From positions 1,570,001 through 1,634,000 of the forward strand of contig JAZGTH010000048.1 of the NCBI GenBank assembly GCA_036877525.1: a DNA stretch of 64,000 bases, written 5' to 3'. This document shows positions 1 through 10,269 of the stretch, piece by piece. Origin of the DNA: Chromobotia macracanthus. Lineage: Eukaryota > Chordata > Actinopteri > Cypriniformes > Botiidae. How positions within the stretch are numbered: position 1 is the stretch's first letter; each line of letters opens with the position of its first letter. The position numbers and the translations under genes were made by a program. The notes under the pieces are model-generated. The model was not told the origin of the DNA. It saw only the letters and a program-made list of their open reading frames with translations, and did not search any database.

Positions 1-173
1 GAGGCCGGGCCTCAATGGGTCACTTATAAGACCTTTGGAGGGTTCAGTAGGCTGCTGATGTGCTACCCGTGTTTTGTATGGAAACTTGATGGTGTCATTA
101 CTGCCAGGGGAGTTGGTGTGCTCCATGTTTACATCATTCTTGTTGCTGGTACATGTGCTGTCTACATATGAGC
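1..173 (-). CDS. map3k7: map3k7 exon 10, running off the window edge
   Basis: After a TCCAG acceptor the frame reads GSYVDSTCTSNKNDVNME and, after a variable stretch, SNDTIK, matching human [20 protein letters not shown] and TNDTIK. The 3' limit is unclear. Human TAK1 continues RLESK after TIK, but here the frame stays open for 28 more codons to base 1 (FPYKTRVAHQQPTEPSKGLI and so on) without that sequence. The only GT at the homologous point, AA then GTTTCC (from 85), is a weak donor. Either the coding exon ends near 85 or is longer than in mammals. Confidence 0.85.
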
Positions 174-3100
174 CTGGATATAAAAGCAATTGCATTTAAA
201 AATGTGTGTATGACTTTCAGTACATTTCCAAACTTTTTACAAAAATCTGAAGTTCATATCTAACATTGCAGTACAACTGCATAATTTAGTCAAAGCATCA
301 GATCTTTAAATTTGTTTCAAAGGTTTCCTAGCCTATGCAGGTGGCCATTTGCTACATTTAAATGTTACAATCGTGTGACTACAAACAATGTCATGAGTTA
401 GTGGAATAACTTTATTAAAAAGGAGGGCATTCAGGCACTAACAAATAATTATTAGACAAACTTTATTAGGTATTCTTTACCTGTGCTGGTGGCAGAGTTA
501 CTCTGCCCTTCATCTGAATACTGATAGGGGTACTGAAGAGGCTCTTCTGATCCTGGGAAATACTAAGGAAAGTGACAAAATAAGATATTAAGGCCTTGCT
601 GACAGCCAGTAACTAAATGACTGGGATGCTGTGTGGTTTTACCCTCATGAGGTGGGTCATAATCTTCACTATCTCCTCCATCGAAGGCCGCTGTGATGGG
701 TCTTTGGACCAACAACGAGTCATCAGACTCTCTATGGGCTTCGGTAGGTTCTTAATGAGAGGTGGACGAGTGCCTGCAGAAAGACAGATGACTTGCTTTC
801 ATTTAAATACACATCATCCACAAGTGTCTTCACCCATCCAAAGCATCAAAAATTACTGGCAGCAACCTGTTAAGGGCAACTGCAATTCATCTGAATATGT
901 CTGGACACTGAGGGGCTCAATCAGATTAATGAAGCTCATTTAATTGCCATAGTAGTAGGTTTGATTTTTAGATTAGCAAAACTAAAAAACAAAAAAATAA
1001 AAACAGCTGTAATGCAAATGTCATTTGCATTTATGCATATTCAAATATTCCACATGAAGACACATCACACCAGGTTTGAAGTCAGTTAAGCTAAAAGCTA
1101 TTGGCACAAACTTACCGCGATGCACAGCCCACATAATGCGGAAAGCTGGGCCACCGATTTCATCAAAGGGTTTCCGGCGAGTGATGACCTCCCAGAGAAT
1201 AATACCCCAACTGAACACATCACACTTCTCACTGTAGTTACTGCCTGCAACACACACATACAGAGTCATCAGATTCTGATTTTGAATTCTGCATTTAATG
1301 AACATCGGTTGTCAAAACAATATCAATCAAATCGATAATTTTCCTACAGAACATAGGTTTGGCTGTCCAACTACATATGAATTAATTTTTCCATATTGTC
1401 ATCCTTAAAAAGAGAAAACAGTCAACATCCATCATTATAACATCTGTCCATTACAGATGAAAATTTATAAACCAAGCTAACAAACAAGCTGACACAGTGA
1501 GGCTGTAACATTCAACTGTCATTGTGGAAAATGCTTATGGATTCGGTAAAGTATAGTTTTAGGATTGGGGTGTGCCTCATGTGGTAAATAAACAAAAACA
1601 ATTTTCTTCAAAAAAAATCCAATTACAGCTTGTTAACACAGTAAAACCATCAACGGTTTTAAATTCAATACATTTTTCAATGGTAAGATTGACATTTTCA
1701 TAGACTTGCCCACATATACCAAGACAGAGGCAAAAGCTACCACACAACATAAAGAATGAAAACTATTTTGCAAAAGCTCATTTTCCACCAGCAGGTTGGG
1801 AGCGCCTTTAACCTGTCGGCTCATTTTGAACAGACAAGCTAATTTCCTCTCATCCTGCCCTTGAGAGTCTTAATTGCCGCTCTTATTATTCTTAAATTAC
1901 AGTGGCTCGTGCTAGCATGTCTTTACTCTGCCTCGCTCTGGTCTTCTGATAATACTGTTGCCAGCACGCCAAATGAGGAGTGCTGCATTTCCTCCGCTGG
2001 CGACATTAGTGGTATAATAGCATGCAATTCTGTTCCTCCCTAAACAAACAAGATAACAACCTGCTCCTAATTGAGGTTTCCTTCGACTGCCCTGACAGCC
2101 AAGTGCCCCCGAACGTGTTTGGTAAAAATTGAAACCCATTACCGGTTGATTGCGAACACATGCATTAAATTATAATGGTTTCATCCATCATCTAGACCAG
2201 GAGCTTCTGGTTCTAGGGAAATATTTGTATGCGTAATAGTGAGGCTTGAAGTTGCCTAAGAGAAGAGAATTAATTAGGGAGAGCAGTGAGAAGCTGAATG
2301 GACAATGATAAATCAGGAAGTGAGCAATGCAGAGTGAAACCGTTCTGACCTCAAAACACTATGACTATAAGTACGGGCTGTTTTTGTGGAGCAACATGCA
2401 TAGGTCATGGAACTTGCCTTCGAACACCTCAGGGGCCATCCAGGCTGCGCTTCCTTTGTTGTTAGTCATGTGTGTCTGAATGTCACACGCTGTACCGAAG
2501 TCACAGATCTTCAGTACCGTACCTCCAGCCACTAGGAGCAGACTAGTAGGAGAAACAAACAGTTCAAAAAGCAATTTATAGGAGGAAAAAAAAAAACATG
2601 CCGTTGGCTCACTTTATAGAGAGAATTTAGGTAACATGAGTATGCCCCTGCTGGTAAAGCGACCTATGAATATGCCCTTAATAGTTAAACATATTTTTGG
2701 CAGCAACTTTTTGTGCTCATCAGTCTGTCAACCTGTGTGCTTAGCCAGTTATAGGCTAAAGTCTCTCATGTGGATCTTATTTAGGGCTTCTGTGTGCCAT
2801 GAGAGTGGCTATCAGCAGTCAAGGTGTCTACAAAAGGCTCTTCGAATCAGTTACTTATGAGCAGACATAAATATTGTATGCTAACTGTTTTCACATTTTC
2901 TGTGCTGACTGTGGGGGAACAATCTGTAGAATTCAGTGAAGTGGATTTCAATGAGATGAGTTAACCAAGGAGGCCTAAAATACCAGAAGAGAGCTTTTCA
3001 TTGGTGGCATTCCCATTGGTCAAAATGGCAATCACTTGGCTGGTGCATGATGCCATCTTTAGCACTCAGTTCCGGAAACATTGTTTTTGGGCCAACCACC

Positions 3101-6100
3101 TGAACTATGAATGCCATGTGAATAATTACTCTGGAGCCACAGTGATTGACTGATGGCACCACAAGGCCCACAGACTCCTAAATCCTGCAACCATCCTGCC
3201 AGTGCATGAACTGTGACTCCAACGACAAAAGACATGACCAATTTTTTTGGTATAAATGCTTTCATAAATAATTTAATCATAATACATGGCTACTTATAAA
3301 AAACTGTCAATGGTCTTTCTGCCCACAAAAAAGGGCTAGGCACAGTTACCAGCTAACCAGGGCAACCCTTTCAAAACAAAGCCAAAGTTTTTGGATTAAA
3401 GAAAATATTTAGGTCTTAGTAAAATAAGAGATACTAGAATCATCTGAGCACCTCAGTTACACTGTTAGAACTATGTACGAGGTCACATTGTCGAATGAGG
3501 AGGACACATTCACAATTGTAGCATTATTTTAAGCAGAAATACAGGCACACAGATGGCAATTACCAACCCAATAACTGTGCTTTAGTTCAATTAAACACAA
3601 TCCAGGCACTTGCTAACAGGCCAGGAGGGTTAGATGTCAGCTTTAGTGAGCAGTAGCAATATATCAAACGTTACAACCCAGTTCTTCCCAAGAACTATAT
3701 TCCAGGTGTCTGGGAAGGAAGCCAGTCGGTCGTTTCCATGGTGTGCTGCCAGGGTCTTTTCCAAACAGAGCCTAATAAATAATCAGCCCTGGCCTGGCTA
3801 ACACTGTACGATGCCATGATGTCAGTGTTGCAGCGCAAAACTTTAAACCACACGGCCTCTGAGACCTGGAGCCGGCTGTATTTATGATGAATGGATGGCT
3901 ACAACAATCCAGCTACGTTTCCATCATCAGCATTCAAAATAGTCAACACAGGTAGTGAAAACAAAAGCCCTGATTAACATCAGTCACAGGTGATCCAATC
4001 ACCTCAGTTTTTCAGATGACATATATTGCTGTTTACACATGGTAAAATATGCCTTGCAAATGCAAACAGAGACTATATCACAGGTATTATGAATACAGAA
4101 AGTGCATTAAATCTTAACATTGGGTAGGAGAGAATGTAAAGCCTTAAGAATTGAGTTTTAATGATTGATTACTGTTAAATGGATTTGTCAAATTGCCATT
4201 TGTATTACAAAAGGGCCTAAATATATTAATACCTCAACCACTTACCACCTAAATGCAGTCTATTGAAAGGAAATTATTATTTGACCACTAAATATGTTTA
4301 TAAGCACACACCCTAACTGACCCATGCATTTGAATACAGCCTAAACCTCTAAGCCACATCAATTGCCTATGCAAAAATCACCTTTAACAACATCAAGAAA
4401 GAAGAACTCTTCTGTAGATGGACTGATGAGCACAGATATCTTTAACTTAAAGCCAAAACAACTCTTTACAGACACAAAGTACTAATACAACATAAACTAA
4501 CTGCAACAACAAAATCTGCCAAAATGACCTGTAAATGTTTTTAGGATTGGGGTGAGAGACAGACACAGATACAAAGGAGAGAGTTTTCAGACAACAAACT
4601 TTGAGGTCAGTGTGGGGGGGTGTGTGAAAGGGAGAAAGAACAGTCTGATGGCATAAGATTGAAAAAGGATGAAGGTGCATACTTGGGAGGTTTGAGGTCC
4701 CTGTGAATGAGAGCCTTTGGTTTCATGCCATGGAGATAGGAGACCCCCTGAGAACACTGCAGACACCAGCTCATGGCGTGAGATGCAGTGTAGTGAGGGA
4801 GGGGCTCTGCACCGTGCAGCACTGTCAAACACAAAACACAATCAAACACAACCACACCAACATGCGAAATCATTTGCACATCACAGCGCAAATGCTACTT
4901 GTGGAATATGACAGGAACTTAAGCAGGAACAGTAGCACTTGCTACTGTAAGTCTGGAGTTATGAATACATTTTAAGAAAGATTTTTGAAATATTTGTACA
5001 GCAGTCCATAGATAAACAATAAACAAACATGTGTTTATTGATAATGCTATCAGTTCTCTGTGCATGTTTAGGTCATTATATTGAAGGGTATTTTCACAAT
5101 AATTTTAGTAAATTCCAGAACAGAGCAAACATTAAGATCTGATCTGTCCAGTTACAACAACTGAAGACATGATCTTTAAGTGACAAGTAAATATTCCATA
5201 AATCTTGCTATTAGGCCATTGAGTAAATGCACATTAAATAGAGACTTTCAGGAAGGTAACGTATATTTCAGAGCAAGCTTGGTGTGTAATCTCAAACAGG
5301 TGGTTTATAGCAAGTCTGTTTGTTTGCATCAAGAGACTGTACCCATAACGATGGTCTCCTTTAACTATGTCTAGATGTTATTCTTGAAATCACTAAAACA
5401 TATATTCATGCTGACAAAATTGATGGATAGATATGATTAGAATCATTCTTGGTGATTTTTTTACTGTCAGTTTAAAAACTAAAAAACTAAAGTTTACTAA
5501 ACTTTTTGGCTGAGCAAAATCTTTTATCTAATGACCAATGAATACCCTTGTCATGCTCCACAGAAAGAAAGTGGTCCAAAATAACTTACGGAAAACTTAC
5601 CATTATACAATGATCCCCCTTCTGCATATTCCATCACCAAACATACCTGCAGAAAGATTTCCAGTAAAGGATTATTACCATTTGATGCACAGCAATTTTT
5701 TTGAGACCAGCCAACACATTTATTTTCACAAAGCCATCTATGAACAAAGCTATCAACACACTCAAAAGACTTACATATCAACTCTTATAAAGACAGATAA
5801 TTATCTAACTGAACTTCTGATCTACTCTGTACAACCTGTTTAAATCCTCATACAGAATGCAGCACATTAGAGAGACTTACGGGGTTATTGCAGGAACCAT
5901 ACAGCTTCACAATGTTGGGATGATTTACACGAGACAGCTGACGAAGCTAGAGCAGAAAGAATAAGTAATTCTGTACATTAAATCTTTTGTCAGTCTTTGT
6001 AAAGAAATTAACCCAGCTGTCAGATAAATCGCCATGTAAAAAATAACAATTATGGATTCATTGATTCTTTGGGCCAATAATATACATTTAACAAACAATT

Positions 6101-7572
6101 ATTGGTGATACCGATATGTCGTTTCTTAATTTTTTTCACATTTCCAGAACATTTATATTCAGTGTGCATGGCTCAAGTGAGTGTTGAATGACCTTGTGCA
6201 TTTTTTACATGTTTGGCAAACAGTATTTTGTATAAATTTCATTTTGACGAGTATTGTACTATTTTTCCTAGAGAGAAATGTTGATTATCCAACACATACA
6301 AGATATTATACAACTCAGTGCCTTAACGCTGGTATTTAATAAACTATCGGTTTGTTATATCAGCCTTTTTCACACTGTAGCCAATGTGCCAATGGTTTTA
6401 AATTGATTAAAAATGGCTGATAACTACTATTATAACTACTGCCAGCCAATACCACGTTGCATCTCTAAAAATAATGAATAAATTGTGAACAAAGAAACTC
6501 GTGAACAACTGAATCTGAATATGACAATACCTCAACAATGAAGGCATTTCTTTCTGATTCACTTTCTATGGTCTTGATGGCCACGTCTCTGCCTTTCCAC
6601 TTGGCCTTACACACAACACCAAACGCCCCTCTGCCCACCACCTAGAAAACACACAAGAGTTTAATAATTCCATTCCAACACAATCATTTTCAATCACAGG
6701 TTAAATAAGCAGTTTTAAACAAATCCAACATTTAAAATCAGGGTTTAGATAAGACAACATCACACAAAAACATTACATCTGGAGACATCCAGACGCATTC
6801 AAGTTTAAAGGAGTTTTATAAAACAATCTGGATGTTGCTCTTTCATAGCTCTGAAGATCTGATGAAGAGCTTAGTTGTGTTTCATTTAGATATCAACTAA
6901 TCTCAGATGTTTCTACTTAAACTGCTTATGAGAGATATAAATAAAAATAAATTAGACAATTGTTAAAATACATTACAGAATATGGAACTTTAAAACTGAT
7001 GTAGGCTGTAGCTAAAAGTATTGATTTGGGTAAATTTGAGTTCATATTAAAATCTTCAAATAAAATTGACAATTTGGCAAATCTGCGCAGTTTTTCACAT
7101 GGTCTGAGATTTCTTCTAAAACGCTAATTAAGACAATTGTGAGATTCATGGGTGTTTTTCTCAAAATAAGTATCTGAGACACAGGAGACCTAAGCAACAG
7201 TTTCCACTGCTATCCATTTAATCTCATTGGTGTCTAGGAGAAATAATTGAGATACGACAAAGACTTTTCGTTACTATATAAAGTCCAATACAAAACAACA
7301 GTAAAAACATTGTCCGGTGACAAGAACTATTAAAAACCTGAAATGCGGGAAAAATGTGGGGTATGAAGATATATGTCAGGTGTCCCATTGCTAGCAGGGC
7401 TATTAAAGGAACGTTTACAAGACATTTCCACAAGCCTGTCAGTGTGTCGTTATTAACTTTACCGCTTATTTAGCGTGTCACTTACCTCTTCGACGCCAAT
7501 ATCAGCATGATCTATCTCCTCAAACGGGTACACGGGTGGTGTTTCCAGCATATCGGCGGAGGGCATAGACAT
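1..7572 (-). CDS. map3k7: map3k7 (TAK1) gene, 5' part, exons 1-10 with introns
   Basis: This encodes mitogen-activated protein kinase kinase kinase 7, a cytoplasmic Ser/Thr kinase that works with TAB1 and TAB2/3 and activates MKK and IKK pathways downstream of TGF-beta/BMP, IL-1, TNF and Toll receptors. Ten exons join in frame: 7486-7572, 6531-6641, 5881-5946, 5601-5646, 4683-4821, 2418-2542, 1116-1244, 643-773, 481-562 and from 173 to the window edge. The joined frame has 363 codons without a stop. Visible motifs are the Gly-rich loop VVGRGAFGVV (30-39), catalytic Lys52 in VAIK, the hinge VMEYAEGGSL, HRDLKPPN with Asp145, DFG at 164-166, an activation loop with Thr173, Thr176 and Ser181 (human Thr184, Thr187, Ser192 by an offset of 11), and APE at 186-188. 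The N-terminus is 11 residues shorter than human TAK1 because the serine run is missing. The C-terminal half lies outside the window. Confidence 0.97.
174..480 (-). other. map3k7 intron 9
   Basis: A 307-base AT-rich GT-AG intron. I see no motif or repeat in it. Confidence 0.8.
481..562 (-). CDS. map3k7: map3k7 exon 9 (post-kinase linker)
   Basis: Eighty-two bases encode YFPGSEEPLQYPYQYSDEGQ then SNSATST and one base of the next glycine. This matches human TAK1 YFPGADEPLQYP and QSNSATSTG. The preceding intron (563-642) is only 80 bases long. The acceptor is CTTAG and the donor GTAAAG. Confidence 0.95.
643..773 (-). CDS. map3k7: map3k7 exon 8 (end of kinase domain)
   Basis: The exon encodes TRPPLIKNLPKPIESLMTRC and continues WSKDPSQRPSMEEIVKIM to HLMR. 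The invariant subdomain XI arginine is in QRPS. The acceptor is CTGCAG, the donor GTAAAA. It ends in phase 0 at codon 278. Confidence 0.97.
774..1115 (-). other. map3k7 intron 7
   Basis: A 342-base intron with GT-AG ends, containing A-rich runs near 985-1005 and nothing else that I recognise. Confidence 0.8.
1116..1244 (-). CDS. map3k7: map3k7 exon 7 (kinase C-lobe)
   Basis: This exon of 129 bases follows a TTGCAG acceptor and ends at GTAAGT. It encodes GSNYSEKCDVFSWGIILWEV and continues to the FDEIGGPAFRIMWAVHR segment. CDVFSWGI is kinase subdomain IX. The residue after WAVH is Arg where human TAK1 has Asn. Confidence 0.97.
1245..2417 (-). other. map3k7 intron 6, GC-AG type
   Basis: A 1,173-base intron. 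The donor is GCAAGTT and the acceptor TTGCAG. Its middle (about 1830-2180) is a denser, non-repetitive block described separately; the rest is AT-rich filler. Confidence 0.85.
1830..2180. promoter_or_regulatory. Candidate noncoding regulatory block in map3k7 intron 6
   Basis: The block has higher GC than its flanks, no simple repeats and several homeodomain-type cores: CTTAATTGCC, TTAAATTACA, CCTAATTGAGG and CATTAAATTATAATGG. It also has GCTAGC and a GATAACAA word. This texture is typical of vertebrate intronic enhancers, but conservation cannot be tested here. Confidence 0.35.
2418..2542 (-). CDS. map3k7: map3k7 exon 6 (DFG and activation loop), GC donor
   Basis: The 125-base exon encodes LLLVAGGTVLKICDFG and the activation loop with THMTNNKGSAAW, ending in APEVFE plus the first base of Gly192. 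TAK1 autophosphorylation sites correspond to Thr173, Thr176 and Ser181. The only donor that keeps the frame into exon 7 is AAG followed by GCAAGTT, a GC donor with an otherwise ideal consensus. Confidence 0.96.
2543..4682 (-). other. map3k7 intron 5
   Basis: At 2,140 bases this is the largest intron in the window. It contains a loosely duplicated segment near 2635-2695 (two TGAATATGCCC-like words) and a denser block at 3660-3950, listed separately. No transposon ends were seen. Confidence 0.85.
3660..3950. promoter_or_regulatory. Candidate regulatory block in map3k7 intron 5
   Basis: A non-repetitive, relatively GC-rich segment inside an AT-rich intron. It includes CCTGGCCTGGCTAACACTG, TTTATGATGAATGG and AATAAATAATCAG. 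It has no open frame with splice sites. Enhancer function is inferred from texture only. Confidence 0.3.
4683..4821 (-). CDS. map3k7: map3k7 exon 5 (catalytic loop, codons 104-150)
   Basis: The 139-base exon starts after GACAG and ends at a GTATGC donor. It encodes the stretch from VLHGAEPLPHYT to HRDLKPPN, including the catalytic aspartate (Asp145) and Asn150, whose codon is split with exon 6. Confidence 0.97.
4822..5600 (-). other. map3k7 intron 4
   Basis: A 779-base intron, AT-rich and unique in appearance. No repeat or motif stands out beyond the second GTAAGT near its donor. Confidence 0.8.
5601..5646 (-). CDS. map3k7: map3k7 exon 4 (hinge, codons 89-103)
   Basis: This 46-base exon encodes VCLVMEYAEGGSLYN plus the first base of Val104. 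It contains the hinge that contacts ATP. The acceptor is CTGCAG and the donor GTAAGT. A second GTAAGT lies 11 bases into the intron; its use would shift the frame, so the first is the working donor. Confidence 0.96.
5881..5946 (-). CDS. map3k7: map3k7 exon 3 (codons 67-88)
   Basis: Sixty-six bases encode LRQLSRVNHPNIVKLYGSCN followed by NP, the end of helix C and strands beta 4-5 of the kinase N-lobe. The acceptor is CTCTAG and the donor GTAAGT. Both ends are phase 0. Confidence 0.97.
5947..6530 (-). other. map3k7 intron 2
   Basis: A 584-base AT-rich intron between exons 2 and 3. I see nothing else in it. Confidence 0.8.
6531..6641 (-). CDS. map3k7: map3k7 exon 2 (codons 30-66, ATP-binding loop)
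   Basis: The exon holds 37 codons between a CTAG acceptor and a GTATTG donor, phase 0 at both ends. It carries the glycine-rich loop GRGAFG, the VAIK lysine (Lys52, human Lys63) and the start of helix C (ESESERNAFIVE). The match to TAK1 is nearly residue for residue. Confidence 0.97.
6642..7485 (-). other. map3k7 intron 1
   Basis: An 844-base intron. Its 5' half (plus-strand 7070-7265) carries one copy of a small dispersed repeat listed separately. Confidence 0.8.
7070..7265 (+). repeat. Small dispersed repeat, copy A
   Basis: This copy shares with 32215-32410 the pattern TCTGAGAnnCAGGAGAC, AGCAA, CTATTTAATCT and ATTGnTGTCTAGGAGAAA in the same order and spacing, and more weakly with 59990-60200. 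The class is unknown to me. It lies within map3k7 intron 1. Confidence 0.6.
7486..7572 (-). CDS. map3k7: map3k7 exon 1 (codons 1-29, start codon)
   Basis: The exon begins at ATG 7572-7570 and ends at a GTAAG donor. It reads MSMPSADMLE then TPPVYPFEEIDHADIGVEE. The FEEID core matches the residues just before the kinase domain of human TAK1, whereas the human poly-serine stretch is absent. A second ATG lies two codons downstream. The first has a purine at -3 and the second does not, so I chose the first. Its end is phase 0. Confidence 0.93.
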
Positions 7573-8060
7573 TGCTAGCTTGCTAGCCAGCCAATCATTA
7601 ATACACAAAACAGACTTTAAAGCCTTAATAAACCTCAGCCGTCACACCTGAACGGGTTCTAGAATATAAATTGGAGCGGCAGCACCTCTCTCCCTGACGC
7701 GGTCGGCATCACACAATCATTTGTGTAAATTAAGTCACTTTAAAAACTTGGTTAGCGGCTAACGAGCTAACCTGTCAATCCGTTAGCCAAGCGGCTAGGA
7801 GGCTCCGAGCCAGCTTAAAGTATGTTAGACATGCCAAAGGAGGATCAAGACCGTCGATTTAACGAGGGAATAAGCCCCAGGAGTACATTTATAAGTATAT
7901 TTTCAACATAAACCTCCTGCTTGTATGTGTGTTAGTGCTAGGCCGCGGTGGTGAGGTCGACGGATCTCTCCTCCGCGCAGCGCTCACTCCACACCGCCAC
8001 CGCTGCTGCGCATATCGGCCTCTCTATAGCCCAGAAAGTCCTGCTCGATCAAAGCCGCTC
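7573..8060 (-). promoter_or_regulatory. map3k7 CpG-rich promoter and 5' leader
   Basis: CpG dinucleotides are common here and rare elsewhere in the window, for example CCGCGG, GTCGACGG, CCGCGCAGCGC and CACCGCCACCGC at 7940-8010. The block sits immediately upstream of the map3k7 start codon, as expected for a TATA-less CpG-island promoter of a broadly expressed kinase. The exact transcription start cannot be read. Runs of GCTAGC/GCTAACGAGCTAACC at 7575-7600 and 7750-7800 lie in the likely 5' UTR. Confidence 0.7.
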
Positions 8061-10260
8061 TACGTGTCCCTATCACCAGGACAAGATATCCGACCCATCA
8101 CATATGGGGCTAAAACTCATGCCTCCATGGGTTAGTTTGTTTTTTCTGTGGGGGTTGTTTAAGCTCCAGGAAGTGTGCGCTCTCTTGTATTGTGCCCCCT
8201 CTAGACCGTGCCAGCTGAAATGTCTCCAAGATTTGAGTGAAGCAAGGCCTGCCAAAATTACAACTAGCTGTTAAAAGGTATAGGGGATTCATATGAATGG
8301 AATGCTTATCTGAAGATGTGTGTGAATTGCATCAAGTAATGTCAGACTGCCCAAAAGCCTGGTGGAGGTAAAGACTTTATTTCATTTGAGCTCTTTTATT
8401 TTTGCTGGCTACTGTAACATCCTTGTTTACAGAGTTTAGTTTCAACACCTCTAGATAGTTTTGTTCAAACCTCACCAGTGAACATAATCCATTCCTGGTT
8501 TGGAAAAAAATGTATTGTTAATAGCTGCATCAAAGTCTCAGTCATTGTTTCAACAAACAAAAATGTATTTTTCCCCAAATATACGTTTACGGGAAAAATG
8601 CAGTGCATTGTATGATCCCCTATGACTGTGCATGCTGTGTCATTCCCTCTGTCAATTGGAGAATTGGCAATTGTACAAATACCTATATAAAACAATTTTA
8701 ACTGCCTCCGGTTTGTACAATGTTGTGCCATCACCTGTTATAACATCAAACTGATCAACAAATCAAATCTGCAAAGCAACCTCATCACATGCCCACAGTG
8801 ATCTAAATATAAACCCAGAATTTCAACCGTTATTTTGTAACAGCTGAAAATAATACCCCTATTCATCAGTGGAAAAAACACTGCTGGAAAAACATAAACA
8901 ACATTCGTTCATATGCAAACAAGTGTAGGGATGAAGCAACCTTTCCAACAGCAAACTCTGCTCTGCAGGGAACCGGTGACATCGCTTGGTTTCATGGACC
9001 GGGTAACTTCACTGCCTGCTGGATATAATTTGACAGTAGTACTGGCAGGAAGTATGAGAAACCAAAGCTGTTTTTTTTTACCCTAGTGAATATTTCTCAT
9101 CTGACATTTATGTTTGATAACCCATGAAAAAGATACAGTTTATTGTACACATGTTGACCTTTTGTGTTAGTGGGGCATGTTGTCACATACAGTATATATA
9201 AGGTTGTCGAATTGTCTATTATCTTGATAGCGCCTCACACAATAAATCAAACTGGTCATACATAAGCATAATTGTAGACTTGTCCGGACTACATTCATTA
9301 TAATGAATGTAATCAATTCACCTTTTGCACAGTATCATTATGATGATGCAGCCATGGTAATTAAGCTGAGCAGATATATTGAATTGTGGGCACATAGGTA
9401 CCATTTCTGTCCCAATATAATCATTAGGTTTAATGATGGAGGAAAATGCTTATTAGAATACTATTCCACTTCGTCTGAAACAAGTACAAGGTTTGACATA
9501 AGGTGTGATCTGCAATCTGAACAGAGGATATTTTCTTACCTTGTGTTGCTAGGTTATCTTCATCCAGGATGCCCTTAGATCTTAGAGACCTTAGAGCAAC
9601 ATTTCCCACATCTGCTTGTTATTTTGTAAAGTGTGGGAACAGGCATCATTCTGTTTAATGATGTGAAAGTACCTTTCACACATCTGTGCACACTGCCATC
9701 AGCCTACCAACAACAGGAGACTTTTTTTATTTTGTAGTTAGTACTTTATACGTCAGTCCTGTAAGTTCTTTAAGGGACCAATCGAAATGGCTTGTTAAAA
9801 AATGTTTTGTCTTGCTTTGTTTCCCCATCACATGGTGGCGCTGGCGCTCTACCCAGCTTACATGACCAGACGCAAGCGCTTCATTACCTTTACTAGGATA
9901 AAGTATTGAACCAGGGAAAGAACACATAGTATGCACATATGCATTACTCTCATACTCTCAATTAGAATAAATTCATTAATTTCCGTATGCCAGTATCGGC
10001 ACTCTGTTGAAGTGGAAATAATCTTTTGCCTCTATTAAGTTGATTGATTGCATAATGTTTTCTTAGCTGACAAACATTTGTCTTTCGTTTATAGCTTTTC
10101 AGATGTCATAAGCTCTTAAGCTTGGCATTATGAATATCCATGTCCCAAATAAGACAAACATTGTTTAATTGGAGTAGGAAGAATGTGTATGCGTGTGGGG
10201 TAGGAAGTGCAAGAAAAGGCTCTTCTTTGTAACTATTCATGCAGATCATTTTGTTTAAGT
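8061..10260. other. Intergenic, upstream of map3k7
   Basis: No exon, tRNA or transposon ends were found. Apart from a perfect palindrome (9290-9311) the stretch is AT-rich filler. Words of possible regulatory interest are GGAACCGGTGACATCG near 8970 and TGGCGCTGGCGC near 9835. Confidence 0.6.
9290..9311. repeat. Perfect 22-base palindrome
   Basis: TACATTCATTA is followed directly by its exact reverse complement TAATGAATGTA, with no spacer. It could be a paired homeodomain/POU-type site (ATTA with TAAT) or a relic of transposon ends. Flanking bases do not extend the symmetry. Confidence 0.85.
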
Positions 10261-10269
10261 AGAACAATT

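Noticed and set aside
1021..1305. Intronless 94-codon reading of map3k7 exon 7
   Set aside because: Only 1116-1244 is exon. The bases on either side are intron that happens to stay open.
7929..8292. Short frames on both strands near the CpG block as a divergent gene
   Set aside because: They are explained by the GC-rich promoter. There is no downstream exon to the right and no recognisable product.
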